Shown: piece by piece, positions 1-7,691 of the stretch
Layout of the letters: the number at the start of each line of letters is the position of its first letter
How positions within the stretch are numbered: position 1 is the stretch's first letter
NCBI RefSeq assembly: GCF_002891295.1
Contig: NZ_LGUI01000003.1
Coordinates: 682,001 to 746,000 of the forward strand
Reading direction: 5' to 3'
Length of the DNA: 64,000 nucleotides
From: Streptomyces eurocidicus
Lineage (GTDB): Bacteria; Actinomycetota; Actinomycetes; Streptomycetales; Streptomycetaceae
Program-made: the position numbers and the translations under genes
The notes under the pieces: model-generated
What the model was told of the DNA's origin: nothing
The model's database searches: none
The model's input: the letters and a program-made list of their open reading frames with translations, nothing else

Positions 1-210
1 GCCACCACCGAACCGCCGATCACCACCCTCTCCCTGAAGCCGCGGCGCATCGGCACCGCGGTCGTCCAGCTCCTCATCGACGCCATCGAGGGGCTCGACA
101 CCGGACGACCGGTCGAACAGGTGATACCGACCGAACTGATCGTCCGGACCTCCTCGCAGCGCCGCCCGCCACGCGTCACGGTGAGCCCGCCGCGCGGCCC
201 GGCGATCTGA
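1..210 (+). CDS. LacI-family transcriptional regulator, C-terminal end (5' truncated by window)
   Basis: The frame is open from base 1 to a TGA at 208–210 and gives 69 residues. The stretch reading TTLSLKPRRIGTAVVQLLIDAI, then a short GRPVEQ loop and IPTELIVRTSS, is the usual end of the periplasmic-binding-like effector domain of LacI/GalR repressors (RRIG..AV..L followed by the P.ELVVR.S strand). The DNA-binding half lies outside the window, so effector and target genes cannot be named. The last ~15 residues are a Pro/Arg-rich tail without family similarity that I can see. Confidence 0.8.
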   Translation, partial: ATTEPPITTLSLKPRRIGTAVVQLLIDAIEGLDTGRPVEQVIPTELIVRTSSQRRPPRVTVSPPRGPAI

Positions 211-506
211 GACCCCGGCGAGCCACGGGCCGGCCCGCCCCGGGTCAACCCGCCGTTCCGCACCGTCGTGTCTTCGGCGCGTCCCTCACCAGGTCGCGCG
301 GAGGGCGCACGGGGCGCGGAGACCAGGGGGCGAACGAGTCAATTAGGGAGAAATAACCGCCGTACGCGCCCTCCCGCACCGATTCGCGGCCCCTGGTGCG
401 TCACAAGGCGCGACGGTCATTCCTATGATGGGCGCACGACACCACGGACCGCCGTCGACCAGGCAAGGTCCACAAGGTGCACGGCGGCGCGATGGTGGAG
501 GGGTCG
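211..506. other. intergenic region, 296 bp
   Basis: No convincing gene. It separates the LacI-family tail from the metallophosphoesterase and must hold the promoter of the latter. The AT-richer stretch around 338–360 stands out from the GC-rich flanks, but I see no clear -35/-10 pair and no strong terminator hairpin. Confidence 0.4.
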
Positions 507-1598
507 ATGACTCAGGGGGCCGGTCAAGGACCCGCGGCACGGCACACGGCGGCGATCCCGCCCTTCCCCGGGTACGCCGCGCCTCCCCCCATGCCTCCTT
601 ACGGTCAGGCCGCTCCCCCGGTGCAGCCGCCCATGGAGGCCCCGGAGGGCTACACCCCGACCGAGCGCGACCTTCCGGTGATCGGCCGCCCGGCCGTTCC
701 GGAGGACATGCCGACGGTCGAGCTGACCCCGATCACCGAGCACCACGCCCATGTCCCGGCGCCCCCGCCCGGCCCCGGGCCGCTCTTCGTCGTGGGCGAC
801 GTCCACGGCTATCTGGACGAACTGCGGGCCGCGCTCGCCGCCCAGGGGCTCATCGACGCGAACGGCAGCTGGTGCGCGGGCAACACCCGCCTGTGGTTCC
901 TCGGCGACTTCACCGACCGGGGCCCGGACGGCGTGGGCGTGATCGACCTGGTCATGCGGCTGTCCGCCGAGGCCGCGGCCGCCGGGGGCTACTGCAAGGC
1001 CCTCATGGGCAACCACGAGCTGCTCCTCATCGGCGCCAAGCGGTTCTCCGACACGCCGGTCAACTCCGGCGCCGGCACCGCCTCCTTCCAGGCGGCCTGG
1101 CTGCTCAACGGCGGCCAGCGCACCGACATGGAGCGCCTGGAGGACCACCACCTCCAGTGGATGTCCCGGCTCGACGCCATGGCGCACGAGGACGGGCACC
1201 TGCTGGTCCACTCCGACACCACGGCCTACCTCGACTTCGGCGACTCCATCGAGGCCGTCAACGACGCGGTCACCGAGGCCCTCCAGCGCAACGACCCCGA
1301 CGAGGTCTGGGACCTCTTCAGGAAGTTCACCAAGCGGTTCGCCTTCCGCGACGAGGCGGGCGCGATGGCCGCCCGTGAGCTCCTGGACACCTACGGCGGC
1401 GGCCGCCTGGTCCACGGGCACAGCCCGATTCCGTATCTGCTCGGCGAGGTCGGCACCGAGGAAGCGGACGACGAGGAGCGCGGCACACCCGTGATCGACG
1501 GCCCGCATCTCTACGCGGACGGGCTCGCCCTGGCGATGGACGGTGGCGTCACGATGGCCGGAAAACTGCTGGTGGTGCAACTTCCGCTGACTGGCTGA
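507..1598 (+). CDS. calcineurin-like metallophosphoesterase
   Basis: A 363-residue protein with the ordered motifs of the two-metal phosphoesterase fold: GDVHG near residue 97, GDFTDRGPDG near 133, GNHE near 168, then an LVHSDT strand and a late GHSP motif. This layout matches bacterial PP2A-like or symmetrical-diadenosine-tetraphosphatase-like enzymes that hydrolyse phosphoesters with Mn/Fe. The first ~85 residues are Pro/Gly/Ala-rich and probably disordered. I chose the ATG at 507 because GGAGGGG lies at 497–503; an in-frame ATG at 477 lacks such a site. No signal peptide or membrane segment, so cytoplasmic. The substrate (phosphoprotein or nucleotide) is not predictable. It stands alone on its strand. 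Confidence 0.85.
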   Translation: MTQGAGQGPAARHTAAIPPFPGYAAPPPMPPYGQAAPPVQPPMEAPEGYTPTERDLPVIGRPAVPEDMPTVELTPITEHHAHVPAPPPGPGPLFVVGDVHGYLDELRAALAAQGLIDANGSWCAGNTRLWFLGDFTDRGPDGVGVIDLVMRLSAEAAAAGGYCKALMGNHELLLIGAKRFSDTPVNSGAGTASFQAAWLLNGGQRTDMERLEDHHLQWMSRLDAMAHEDGHLLVHSDTTAYLDFGDSIEAVNDAVTEALQRNDPDEVWDLFRKFTKRFAFRDEAGAMAARELLDTYGGGRLVHGHSPIPYLLGEVGTEEADDEERGTPVIDGPHLYADGLALAMDGGVTMAGKLLVVQLPLTG

Positions 1599-1786
1599 GG
1601 GTTCAGCGGGCAGACGTCCGGGCAGGTAGGGAGTCCACCGGCGCAGGGGCAATTCGGGAAACACACTGTCACCGTGCGCCGGTACGGCTCTACCATCGGG
1701 CTTATCCGTAGCAGGCTCTCCTCCGTTTCCGCCCACTGCCCGGTGCAAGCCGGCAACAAGGCCCTACGGAGCATCGGGGGATGCAC

Positions 1787-2677
1787 ATGAACAGCGCTCC
1801 GCATCTGCTGGACGAAGACCGCCCGGAATTCGAGCGGGTACTCGACCAGGCGTTGCGTACCGCCGACCATGACCCGGAACTGGCCGCCGCGATAGGACAG
1901 CGGCTCAATGCAGAACAGCTGCGCGCCATGGCCAGGAGCGCCATGTCCGCCATCTCGGCCTGCGCGGCAGTCGAATACCAGACCTACGTAAAGGCGCGCG
2001 GCGCACTGCGGGCGCTCTCCGCCAACGCCCGGCCCCAGCCGGTGAGCGCCGGGGGCGCGCACGGCGATGAAGGCTCCCTCGAAGAGGGTCCGGATTCGGC
2101 CACCGCCGACCATGAGCCCATAGGATCCGCGGGCGCGGGTGCGGGCGCGGTCCTCGCCGTGCTCGCCCCGGTGCTCGCCGGGATCGCCGCGCTCCTCTTC
2201 CTCGTGATCGGCTATGTGCTGCGCACGCTCGACACGGAGCCGGCCGTCGCCGACCCGATGGTGACGATCGGCTGGTGGTTCGCCGGCCTCACCGCCGCCG
2301 GGGCGTTCGTCGCCATGGTCGGCATGGTCGTCACCGCGTTGCGCAACGGCGTCGGTGAGGGAAGTGATGCGCGAGGCGTCGGTCTGACCGAGGAGGCCGA
2401 GCGGGCCCGCGAGGCATGGCGCCAGGCGCTGCTGCACCGCGGCATACTGCCCTTCCTCCGGGAGGCGCTCGCCGATGCCCCGCCCGCCCCACCGGCTCCA
2501 CCGGCTTCGGTCGTCCCGAGACGCCCCGAGGGCCACAGCCGCACCCCGCAGCTGGGGTACTCCCGCCCCGGTTTCTCCAGCCCCGACAGCGAGTCGACCC
2601 CCGGCACCCGCCCCAGCTACACCAGTCCCGACTTCACCAGTCCGGACTACGGCGCGGCGCGGGACCGCCCCGAGTGA
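1787..2677 (+). CDS. hypothetical membrane protein with two central TM segments
   Basis: A 296-residue protein. An acidic N-terminal half of about 105 residues includes a helical segment rich in Ala and Met (LRAMARSAMSAISACAAVEY). Two membrane helices follow, near residues 115–140 (GAVLAVLAPVLAGIAALLFL...) and 160–185 (WWFAGLTAAGAFVAMVGMVV). The C-terminal tail is Pro/Ser-rich and ends in SPDFTSPDYG-type repeats. I do not recognise a named family; similar two-helix proteins are common in streptomycetes. ATG 1787 is preferred over 1781 because GGGGG at 1776–1780 is then properly spaced. It ends 15 bp before a strong hairpin. Function unknown. Confidence 0.65.
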   Translation: MNSAPHLLDEDRPEFERVLDQALRTADHDPELAAAIGQRLNAEQLRAMARSAMSAISACAAVEYQTYVKARGALRALSANARPQPVSAGGAHGDEGSLEEGPDSATADHEPIGSAGAGAGAVLAVLAPVLAGIAALLFLVIGYVLRTLDTEPAVADPMVTIGWWFAGLTAAGAFVAMVGMVVTALRNGVGEGSDARGVGLTEEAERAREAWRQALLHRGILPFLREALADAPPAPPAPPASVVPRRPEGHSRTPQLGYSRPGFSSPDSESTPGTRPSYTSPDFTSPDYGAARDRPE

Positions 2678-2691
2678 TCGGAACCGAGTGA

Positions 2692-2722
2692 CGGGAGGCC
2701 CCGCGTCCGCCGGGGCCTCCCG
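2692..2722. terminator. bidirectional hairpin terminator
   Basis: An 11-bp perfect stem (CGGGAGGCCCC / GGGGCCTCCCG) with a 9-nt loop lies between two convergent genes (the membrane protein ending at 2677 and the minus-strand ORF ending at 2739). It lacks a U-tract, as is usual for streptomycete hairpins. Confidence 0.7.
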
Positions 2723-2738
2723 GCCGCCCCGGCGTGGA

Positions 2739-2969
2739 TCAGAGGATGCCCGCCCGCCGGGCGGCCGCCATCCAGTCCGGGAACTCCGAGAGCAGCCGGT
2801 CGTAGAGCTCCGTGTCCGGGACGGCGCCGATGTCGTCGACGGCGAAGAACCCCACATTGTCGACACGGCGGCCCGGCATGGTGTCGAAGCGCTCCAGTCG
2901 GTCGGGCAGCTCGCCCAGCCGCAGGTCCGGCAGCCGGGCCGGGTGCGAGGCGAACGTCCATGCCCGCAT
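2739..2969 (-). CDS. hypothetical protein, N-terminus undefined (possible remnant)
   Basis: From the first in-frame ATG this encodes 76 residues ending FPDWMAAARRAGIL. The body (WTFASHPARLPDLRLGELPDR..., then RRVDNVGFFAVDDIGAVPDTELYDRLL) has normal streptomycete codon use and looks like real protein. The frame stays open about 15 more codons upstream, to where the thiC terminator hairpin begins, but contains no ATG, GTG or TTG there. It may be a short complete gene or the 3' remnant of a longer one. I do not recognise the family. Confidence 0.45.
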   Translation of the reverse strand: MRAWTFASHPARLPDLRLGELPDRLERFDTMPGRRVDNVGFFAVDDIGAVPDTELYDRLLSEFPDWMAAARRAGIL

Positions 2970-3021
2970 CTCGCCGTCGTCGTCGAGCTGGGCGGCGACG
3001 CGGGCGGGTAACCCGCCGTCA

Positions 3022-3075
3022 GGGCCGCGGGCGGCGGGGTCCCGGTGTGCCCGGGGCCCCGCCGCCCGCGCGGCC
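3022..3075. terminator. native thiC terminator
   Basis: A very long GC hairpin: left arm from about 3024 (GCCGCGGGCGGCGGGG), right arm to about 3074, with a GTGT-like loop near 3046. It starts immediately after the stop codon of the stranded thiC 3' fragment, so it was the original terminator of thiC before the element separated them. Confidence 0.75.
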
Positions 3076-3215
3076 TCAGTCGGCCAGCGGCAGATAGACG
3101 CGGTTGCCCGCGGCCGCGAACTCCTTGGACTTCTCCGCCATGCCCGCGACCGGGTCGAGGGCGAGGTCGCCGCCGTGCTCACGGCGGATGTCCTGGGAGA
3201 TCTTCATGGAGCAGA
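3076..3215 (-). pseudogene. stranded native 3' end of thiC
   Basis: Read on the minus strand, this fragment encodes 43 residues from [13 protein letters not shown] to the stop. The end, [18 protein letters not shown], is identical in protein sequence to the end of the intact thiC at 8281, while the preceding ~20 residues differ. It has lost the rest of the gene, including promoter and start codon. The break lies at the GCAGA core at 3211. The simplest reading is that it is the original C-terminus of thiC, cut off when the serine-integrase element entered. Confidence 0.9.
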
Positions 3216-3220
3216 GCATG
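3201..3220. other. attL of the thiC-integrated element
   Basis: TCTTCATGGAGCAGAGCATG marks the switch from thiC-like DNA (left) to element DNA (right). It aligns with the attR region at 8421–8440, sharing TTCAT, three mismatches, then GCAGA (3211–3215 and 8431–8435). The integrase gene starts 68 bp away, the usual position for serine integrases next to attP. Confidence 0.75.
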
Positions 3221-3283
3221 AACAGACAACACATACGCTAGCGTCGTCCTGTCAGCCGGTTCACGGACCCATTGGGGGACTAC

Positions 3284-4840
3284 GTGGCACAGCGAGAAGA
3301 GATCGTCAGCAAGCTTCGGGGCACGCCGGAAGGCTTACCTTCAGCCGAAGAAGTACGGGCCATGCTGGCCGCAGACCCCACGCTTCGATGCGTGGTCTGC
3401 TACGCCCGGATCTCTTTCGACGGGCGAGTGAAAGACGCTCACGGCGTCGAGGACCAGCACCGGGACATGACCAGCGACGCAGGCAAACTGAACTGGTTGG
3501 TCGTCTACCGGTACACGGACAACGACAAGAGCGCCAGCAAAGAGAACGTCATCCGCGACGACTTCGAACAGTTGATCAATGACCTCGGTGCCGGCACCAC
3601 GCCCGAGGGGTACCCCATCCACGGTGTGATGGCTGCGAACGACGACCGGCTCTACCGGCGGCCCAGTGACTGGGAACGCTACCTGAAGGCGTTCACCAAG
3701 CACGAAGGGCGCGTTTATCACGACTCGAACGGCGTCCAGGATCTCTACGCTGAGGGCTTCGAGATCAAAGGACTGGTGGGAGTCGCGATGTCCCTCAGCG
3801 AGACACGCAAGAAGCAGCGCCGTAGCAGGAACAGCCACCGCAGCCGCGCGATCCGTGGTCAGTCCGTCTCGGCATGGCGCCCCTTTGGCTGGGAGGACGA
3901 CAAGGTCGCTCTCAGGACGAAGGAGGCCGATGCGATCCGGAAGGCCGTGGACGACATCCTTGCCGGGGCATCCATCTCCGAGATCACCCGCCAGTGGAAG
4001 GAAGCCGAGTTCGTCACGAGTCGCGGCAACGCCTTCCAGTACCAGACAGTGAAGCAGCTGCTCATGAACGCTCGGTTGTGCGGCTACCGCGAGATCAACG
4101 GCGAGCTGGTCCGCGACGGAGATGATCAACCCATTGTGGGTGAGTGGGAAGCGATCGTCACACCGAAGAAGTGGTACGCGCTGACTGCCAAGATCCGGGA
4201 ACGCGGTCGAGGCACGGGCATGCCGCGAGGGGGGCTGGTCCACAAGTACCTACTGACCGGCATCCTTCGGTGCGGCCACGTACTTGACGACGGCACCGTC
4301 TGCAACAACAAGATGATCGGCATCAAGGCCAACGACTGGTTGAAGTACCAGCACGCCTACATGTGCAAGAAGACCGTGGATGGTGGGTGCAACAAAACCT
4401 ACAAACGCGGCGACAAGACAGACAAGCACATCGAGCGACTAGTGATCGCCAAGCTCAAGGCAGAGGCTGAAGCCGCCGCGAGTGAGGTCCCGGAGTGGGG
4501 CAAGACCGAGGACCTGGAACGCGCCGTCCAGAGCCGAAAGGCGCTTGAGAAGCGTTGGCAGGACGGCGAGGTAGACGATGAGATGTTCTTCCGCAACCTT
4601 CCGGCACTCGAAGGCAAGATCAAGGAGCTGCGCGCCGATCAAGCCCAGCACATGGCGAAGGCAGCAGCCGCCGAAGCCGCGCGGGAGGACATCGCCGCCT
4701 CATGGAAGTCCAAGACCCTTGCCCAGCGACGCGAACTGATCAAAAAGGCCGTACACGCGATCACGGCTCTCCCCGGAGGCAAGGGCAACAAAGACTTCGA
4801 CGTCGAGCTCCTCAAGCCCGTATGGAAGTCTTCTTCGTGA
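3284..4840 (+). CDS. int: large serine integrase (site-specific recombinase)
   Basis: A 518-residue protein with the three-part layout of large serine recombinases. The N-terminal resolvase-like domain carries YARIS near residue 41 (the Ser is the likely nucleophile) and later arginines. A Recombinase domain follows around residues 190–280 (FGWEDD..., EADAIRKAVDDIL). A zinc-ribbon region with LLTGILRCGHVL and later Cys residues and an Ala/Glu-rich coiled-coil segment precede the C-terminus. GTG 3284 is chosen because GGGGGA lies at 3274–3279. A TANNNT -10-like TAGCGT sits at 3239–3244. It lies next to attL and should catalyse attP × attB recombination at thiC. No separate directionality factor is recognised, though the small ORFs are candidates. 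Confidence 0.95.
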   Translation: MAQREEIVSKLRGTPEGLPSAEEVRAMLAADPTLRCVVCYARISFDGRVKDAHGVEDQHRDMTSDAGKLNWLVVYRYTDNDKSASKENVIRDDFEQLINDLGAGTTPEGYPIHGVMAANDDRLYRRPSDWERYLKAFTKHEGRVYHDSNGVQDLYAEGFEIKGLVGVAMSLSETRKKQRRSRNSHRSRAIRGQSVSAWRPFGWEDDKVALRTKEADAIRKAVDDILAGASISEITRQWKEAEFVTSRGNAFQYQTVKQLLMNARLCGYREINGELVRDGDDQPIVGEWEAIVTPKKWYALTAKIRERGRGTGMPRGGLVHKYLLTGILRCGHVLDDGTVCNNKMIGIKANDWLKYQHAYMCKKTVDGGCNKTYKRGDKTDKHIERLVIAKLKAEAEAAASEVPEWGKTEDLERAVQSRKALEKRWQDGEVDDEMFFRNLPALEGKIKELRADQAQHMAKAAAAEAAREDIAASWKSKTLAQRRELIKKAVHAITALPGGKGNKDFDVELLKPVWKSSS

Positions 4841-4991
4841 GTCTCAACCCCAGGATCTCACCCATGAGACGTAGTTGATCTGCTGAGAGCGGCGGTGACT
4901 CGCGGACGTGACGCTCGATCCACTCCCTCACCGCCGCCTCTTCGCGTCTCTCCCTCTCTTCGTCCGCCCGTCTCGCCTTGGGGTCGATCAC
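4812..4991 (-). CDS. small charged protein of the element (59 aa)
   Basis: Starts at GTG 4991, which overlaps the stop of the upstream replication-initiator frame (GTGA overlap), so it is probably translationally coupled to it. The protein begins MIDPKARRADEER, continues through a Glu/Arg-rich helix (EEAAVREWIERHV) and a PPLSADQLRLMGEILGL helix, and has a basic tail. Small proteins of this kind sit beside Rep and Int genes in actinomycete elements. An excisionase or DNA-binding role is possible but not shown. Its 3' end overlaps the convergent integrase 3' end by 29 bp. The intact frame and coupling argue that it is real. Confidence 0.65.
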   Translation of the reverse strand: MIDPKARRADEERERREEAAVREWIERHVRESPPLSADQLRLMGEILGLRLTKKTSIRA

Positions 4992-5491
4992 ACCGGCTCC
5001 CCGCGTGCGTAGAACCGGGCCTCACGAGCAATCTCCCGGTTACGGGCCAAGTCCTCTGCTGTGCCGGTGGCGATGAGGGCGGCGCCGGGGGTATGGCCGG
5101 AGCCGCTGTAGCGCCAGTACGCATCAGTGGTCGCGGTGTCCGGGTGGACGGTCACAGCCATGCCGAGCTGGTGTTCGGTGCGTTGGGTGCGGAGTGCGGT
5201 GTAGGTGGTGGAGTAGGTGCGGGATTTGGTGAGGATGTGGCCGCGGTAGCCGAGGGTGTGGGTCCAGGGGCGGAGGCGGAGGGGTGTGTATTCGGGGAGG
5301 CCGCCGAGGTTCCAGCAGGTGCGCATCAGGGTGCGGACGTGGGGTGTGGTCGGGGTGGCTTCGATCTCGGCCCGGGTCTTGATCGGGTGGTCGGTGCCGG
5401 CGGTGGTGTCAGCGACACCGTGCCTGCCGCGTTCCCTCCCACCCGTCGAGTACCCCAAGCGCGGCGTCGAGCCGCCGTACCGCAAGGACAT
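4988..5491 (-). pseudogene. C-terminal remnant of a RepSA-like replication initiator
   Basis: From about residue 25 this frame matches what I know of the C-terminus of pSAM2-type replication initiators: an AGTDHP start, a TPHVRTLMRTCWNLGGL helix, LRPWTHTLGYRGHILTKSRTYSTTY, and a final AEDLARNREIAREARF. Family members are about 450–500 residues; here only ~145 remain. The first ~24 residues (YGGSTPRLGYSTGGRERG...) do not fit the family, so a deletion junction lies near 5420–5440. Any protein made would lack the initiator's catalytic half, so autonomous replication of the element is unlikely. The ORF start used is an ATG at 5491 in the non-homologous part. Confidence 0.75.
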
Positions 5492-5494
5492 CCA

Positions 5495-5692
5495 TCACCG
5501 CACCCGCCACTGCCCACGCCTGACCGCCGACACATCCCCGGTACGAACACGCAGCGCGGGCCCGGACGTGAAGACGAGCACGAGGTCCTCCGGACGGCGC
5601 TCCTTCCGACGGACGGCCTTCACCTCCCGCATCTCGCCCCGCACCTCCACCACGTCCCCACGCTCGATCCGATCCCTGGACGCGCGCGTCAT
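5495..5692 (-). CDS. small protein (65 aa) coupled to the HATPase gene
   Basis: The ATG at 5692 overlaps the TGA of the upstream gene (ATGA), so I start here rather than at 5743. The protein begins MTRASRDRIERGDVVEVRGEM and contains alternating basic and hydrophobic strands (LVLVFTSGPALRVR), suggesting a small beta-barrel such as a KOW/SH3-like fold. Similar small proteins occur beside HATPase genes in streptomycetes. The function is unknown; coupling suggests it works with the ATP-binding protein. The deletion that cut the initiator gene lies just downstream. Confidence 0.6.
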   Translation of the reverse strand: MTRASRDRIERGDVVEVRGEMREVKAVRRKERRPEDLVLVFTSGPALRVRTGDVSAVRRGQWRVR

Positions 5693-6264
5693 CGCGTACC
5701 CGCCTTGCCGGGAGTGTCGAGGCCGTGGGCGGCGATCTCGCAAAGGTCGAAACGGCAGACCACGGTCTTGCCGCCCCGCTCGTCAGGCGCCCACCACAAG
5801 GCGTCGGTCAACCGCTGGACGATCATGAGGCCCCGTCCGCTGTCAGGCAGGACCGCTTCGGGTAAGACGCCTGCGAGCAGCGGGGAGAAGACGTCCCCCA
5901 TCGGGGTGCCCGGTGCGGTGGAATCCTCGTCGGATACCCCGAGGAAGAGCCACTTCGGCCATTTCGTGAGCCTGATGTCCACGCGACGCGGAGCGCCGGG
6001 GAGGGCTAGGTCGGCATCGGGTACCGCGTGGTGGACGACGTTGCCCACGAGCTCGGAGACGACCAGGCAGGCGTCCGGCACGAGCTCGGTGAGCTCCCAG
6101 TCCTCCAGGGCGGATCGCACCATGCCGCGCGCGGCATGACCCGTGTCGGGGGACTCCGCGTAGAGCGTCAACGCACGGCAACGCTCCACCATGGGAGCTT
6201 TCAGCACGCTGGTGGGGGCGAGAGCGGCGAGGGCTCTCGAAGGCTGTCTGACCCGTGGTCCCAC
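5689..6264 (-). CDS. HATPase_c-type ATP-binding protein (anti-sigma/RsbW-like)
   Basis: A 191-residue protein with a GHKL ATP-binding fold: N-box ELVGNVVHHAV (about residues 68–78), then VDIRL... and a G-box DSGRGLMIVQRL (about residues 143–154). Small stand-alone HATPases are very common in Streptomyces and resemble anti-sigma kinases such as RsbW/SpoIIAB, although no sigma partner is nearby. GTG 6264 is preceded by AGGAGGG at a good distance. It overlaps the next small gene by ATGA. No membrane segment. Whether it has kinase activity cannot be told. Confidence 0.8.
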   Translation of the reverse strand: MGPRVRQPSRALAALAPTSVLKAPMVERCRALTLYAESPDTGHAARGMVRSALEDWELTELVPDACLVVSELVGNVVHHAVPDADLALPGAPRRVDIRLTKWPKWLFLGVSDEDSTAPGTPMGDVFSPLLAGVLPEAVLPDSGRGLMIVQRLTDALWWAPDERGGKTVVCRFDLCEIAAHGLDTPGKAGTR

Positions 6265-6326
6265 GGCTGACCCTCCTGTACCAGGGGAATCGGACAGCAG
6301 TGAAAGTAGGCCCTGAAACGCAGGGA

Positions 6327-6349
6327 GACCCGGAAAAATCTTCCGGGTC
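6327..6349. terminator. hairpin between regulator and HATPase genes
   Basis: Perfect 9-bp stem GACCCGGAA / TTCCGGGTC with loop AAATC. It lies just downstream of the minus-strand TPR gene (stop at 6375) and before the HATPase start. Confidence 0.6.
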
Positions 6350-6374
6350 CGTTCCGACGCTTCGGCGGGGGCTG

Positions 6375-7244
6375 CTACTGGACGGCTCCGAGCTTCATGG
6401 CCAGCTCTTCCACGTCGCGGCTGCGGGTGCGCTTGTGCAGTCGGCGGGCCAGGTCGCGCGCGAACTCGTGAGCTCGGATCTGTTCCGGCGCGGTGGTGTA
6501 CGCGCGCTTCAGCGCGGCCACGGCCTTCTCTGTCTGCCCTGTCTCGGCGTAGGCGCGGGCAACGTCAAGGCGGAGCCTCGCCTTACGTTCGGCCGGTAGG
6601 CCGGTGCCCTGGATGCCCGGCACAACGTCCACGGCGCACTGGAAGTCCTCGAACTCCAGGGCCGTCGCCAGGCGGTGGATCTCCACGTTGGCCGGTCCGA
6701 AGGCGGTCCACATCTCGTCATGGCCCGCGCCGAGCCGTTCGGCCGCTTGCTTGGCCTGATCCAACATCTCCTTGGTCTGATCGCGATCTCCCGTGCGCGC
6801 GGCAGCGACGGCACCGTTGAGGAAGAGCGTCCCGTAAAGCGAGAGAGCCGTTGGTGAGGACTCCCACCAGCCCGGAGCAAGTTCGCCCGCCGCGTCGAGG
6901 GTGCCGTTCACCGCTTCCTCCGCGAGGCCGGCGCCGAGCTGGACATGAGCGACGCCCCGCCGCAGCGCGAGGATCACGGTTGGATCCTCTGTCTCGCCGG
7001 CGGCGATGTCGCCTTGGTCGACGGCGATCCAGGCCAGGTTGGTCTCACCCAGCTTCCGGAGGTAGACCGCGGCGACGTGCAGGGCCAGCGCGAATTCCCG
7101 GAAAGCTCGCCGCCTGTCGTCCCCTGCGCTGTATGTCTGGGTCGCCAACCGTCCATCCGCCAGCAGACCGGGGAGCACTTCTCCGAGCCTCGCGTACTTC
7201 GACCCCTGGTAGAGGCGCCACGCCCGGTCGACTTCCGCCGTCAA
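6375..7244 (-). CDS. TPR-like C-terminal half of a split XRE regulator
   Basis: A 289-residue frame beginning at TTG 7244. It is built of helical pairs (VDRAWRLYQGSKYARLGEVLPGLL, FALALHVAAVYLRKLGETNLAWIAVDQGD and so on), the usual sensor half of streptomycete helix-turn-helix regulators with a TPR-like tail. There is no ATG and no clear ribosome site here. The bases just upstream encode NDREPPRLERL in this same frame, which is the expected linker after the SGSL end of the HTH frame. This suggests that the two ORFs were one gene, broken by a one-base frame change near 7275. It could still be made by re-initiation or frameshifting. Confidence 0.65.
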   Translation of the reverse strand: MTAEVDRAWRLYQGSKYARLGEVLPGLLADGRLATQTYSAGDDRRRAFREFALALHVAAVYLRKLGETNLAWIAVDQGDIAAGETEDPTVILALRRGVAHVQLGAGLAEEAVNGTLDAAGELAPGWWESSPTALSLYGTLFLNGAVAAARTGDRDQTKEMLDQAKQAAERLGAGHDEMWTAFGPANVEIHRLATALEFEDFQCAVDVVPGIQGTGLPAERKARLRLDVARAYAETGQTEKAVAALKRAYTTAPEQIRAHEFARDLARRLHKRTRSRDVEELAMKLGAVQ

Positions 7245-7273
7245 GCGCTCAAGGCGAGGTGGCTCCCTGTCGT

Positions 7274-7585
7274 TTACAGCGAACCGGAGAGCCGGCGCGA
7301 CTGCATCAACGCGTCGCGGATCGCCGGGACGCTCGCCTTGTGGTCGCCCTGGTCCTCAAGAAGCACGGGATTCCCTTGAAGATCCTCAAGGTGGACGCGA
7401 AGGGCGTCGGCTAAATCGGCCAGCATCTTGACGGTGTTCACCGGGATGCGGCCGGACTCGACGCGGTACACCCAGTCCTCGGAGCGATTCAGCAGCTCGC
7501 CCAGCTGCCACTGGTGCAGTCCCCGCCGTTCCCGGTAGAACCTCACGCGTTTGCCGAAATCCATGTGGTCGGTCATCCCACGCAT
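7274..7585 (-). CDS. XRE-family HTH half of a split regulator
   Basis: Starts at ATG 7585 with GGAGG 5 bases upstream and gives 103 residues. The HTH_31/XRE domain covers roughly residues 10–65 (VRFYRERRGLHQWQLGELLNRSEDWVYRVESGR, then VNTVKMLADLADALRV). It ends SRRLSGSL and a TAA, where the family normally continues into the TPR part; see the ORF at 6375–7244 in another frame. It is divergent from the NUDIX gene across a 106-bp gap and probably binds there. It may act as a DNA-binding repressor without its sensor half, or be inactive. Confidence 0.7.
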   Translation of the reverse strand: MRGMTDHMDFGKRVRFYRERRGLHQWQLGELLNRSEDWVYRVESGRIPVNTVKMLADLADALRVHLEDLQGNPVLLEDQGDHKASVPAIRDALMQSRRLSGSL

Positions 7586-7626
7586 CGCTGCCTCCGTAGC
7601 CGCCGAACCGAGTCTCACACGATGCA

Positions 7627-7645
7627 TCTCCCAACGACAGGGAGA
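7627..7645. promoter_or_regulatory. inverted repeat in the regulator–NUDIX divergent gap
   Basis: TCTCCC-N7-GGGAGA lies midway between the divergent starts at 7585 and 7692, a plausible operator for the XRE protein. A TAGGGT at about 7679–7684 could be the -10 of a leaderless or near-leaderless NUDIX transcript. Confidence 0.4.
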
Positions 7646-7691
7646 CGAGGTGAGTACGGGGCCCGGAGGCTGGATCAGTAGGGTCGGCGCC

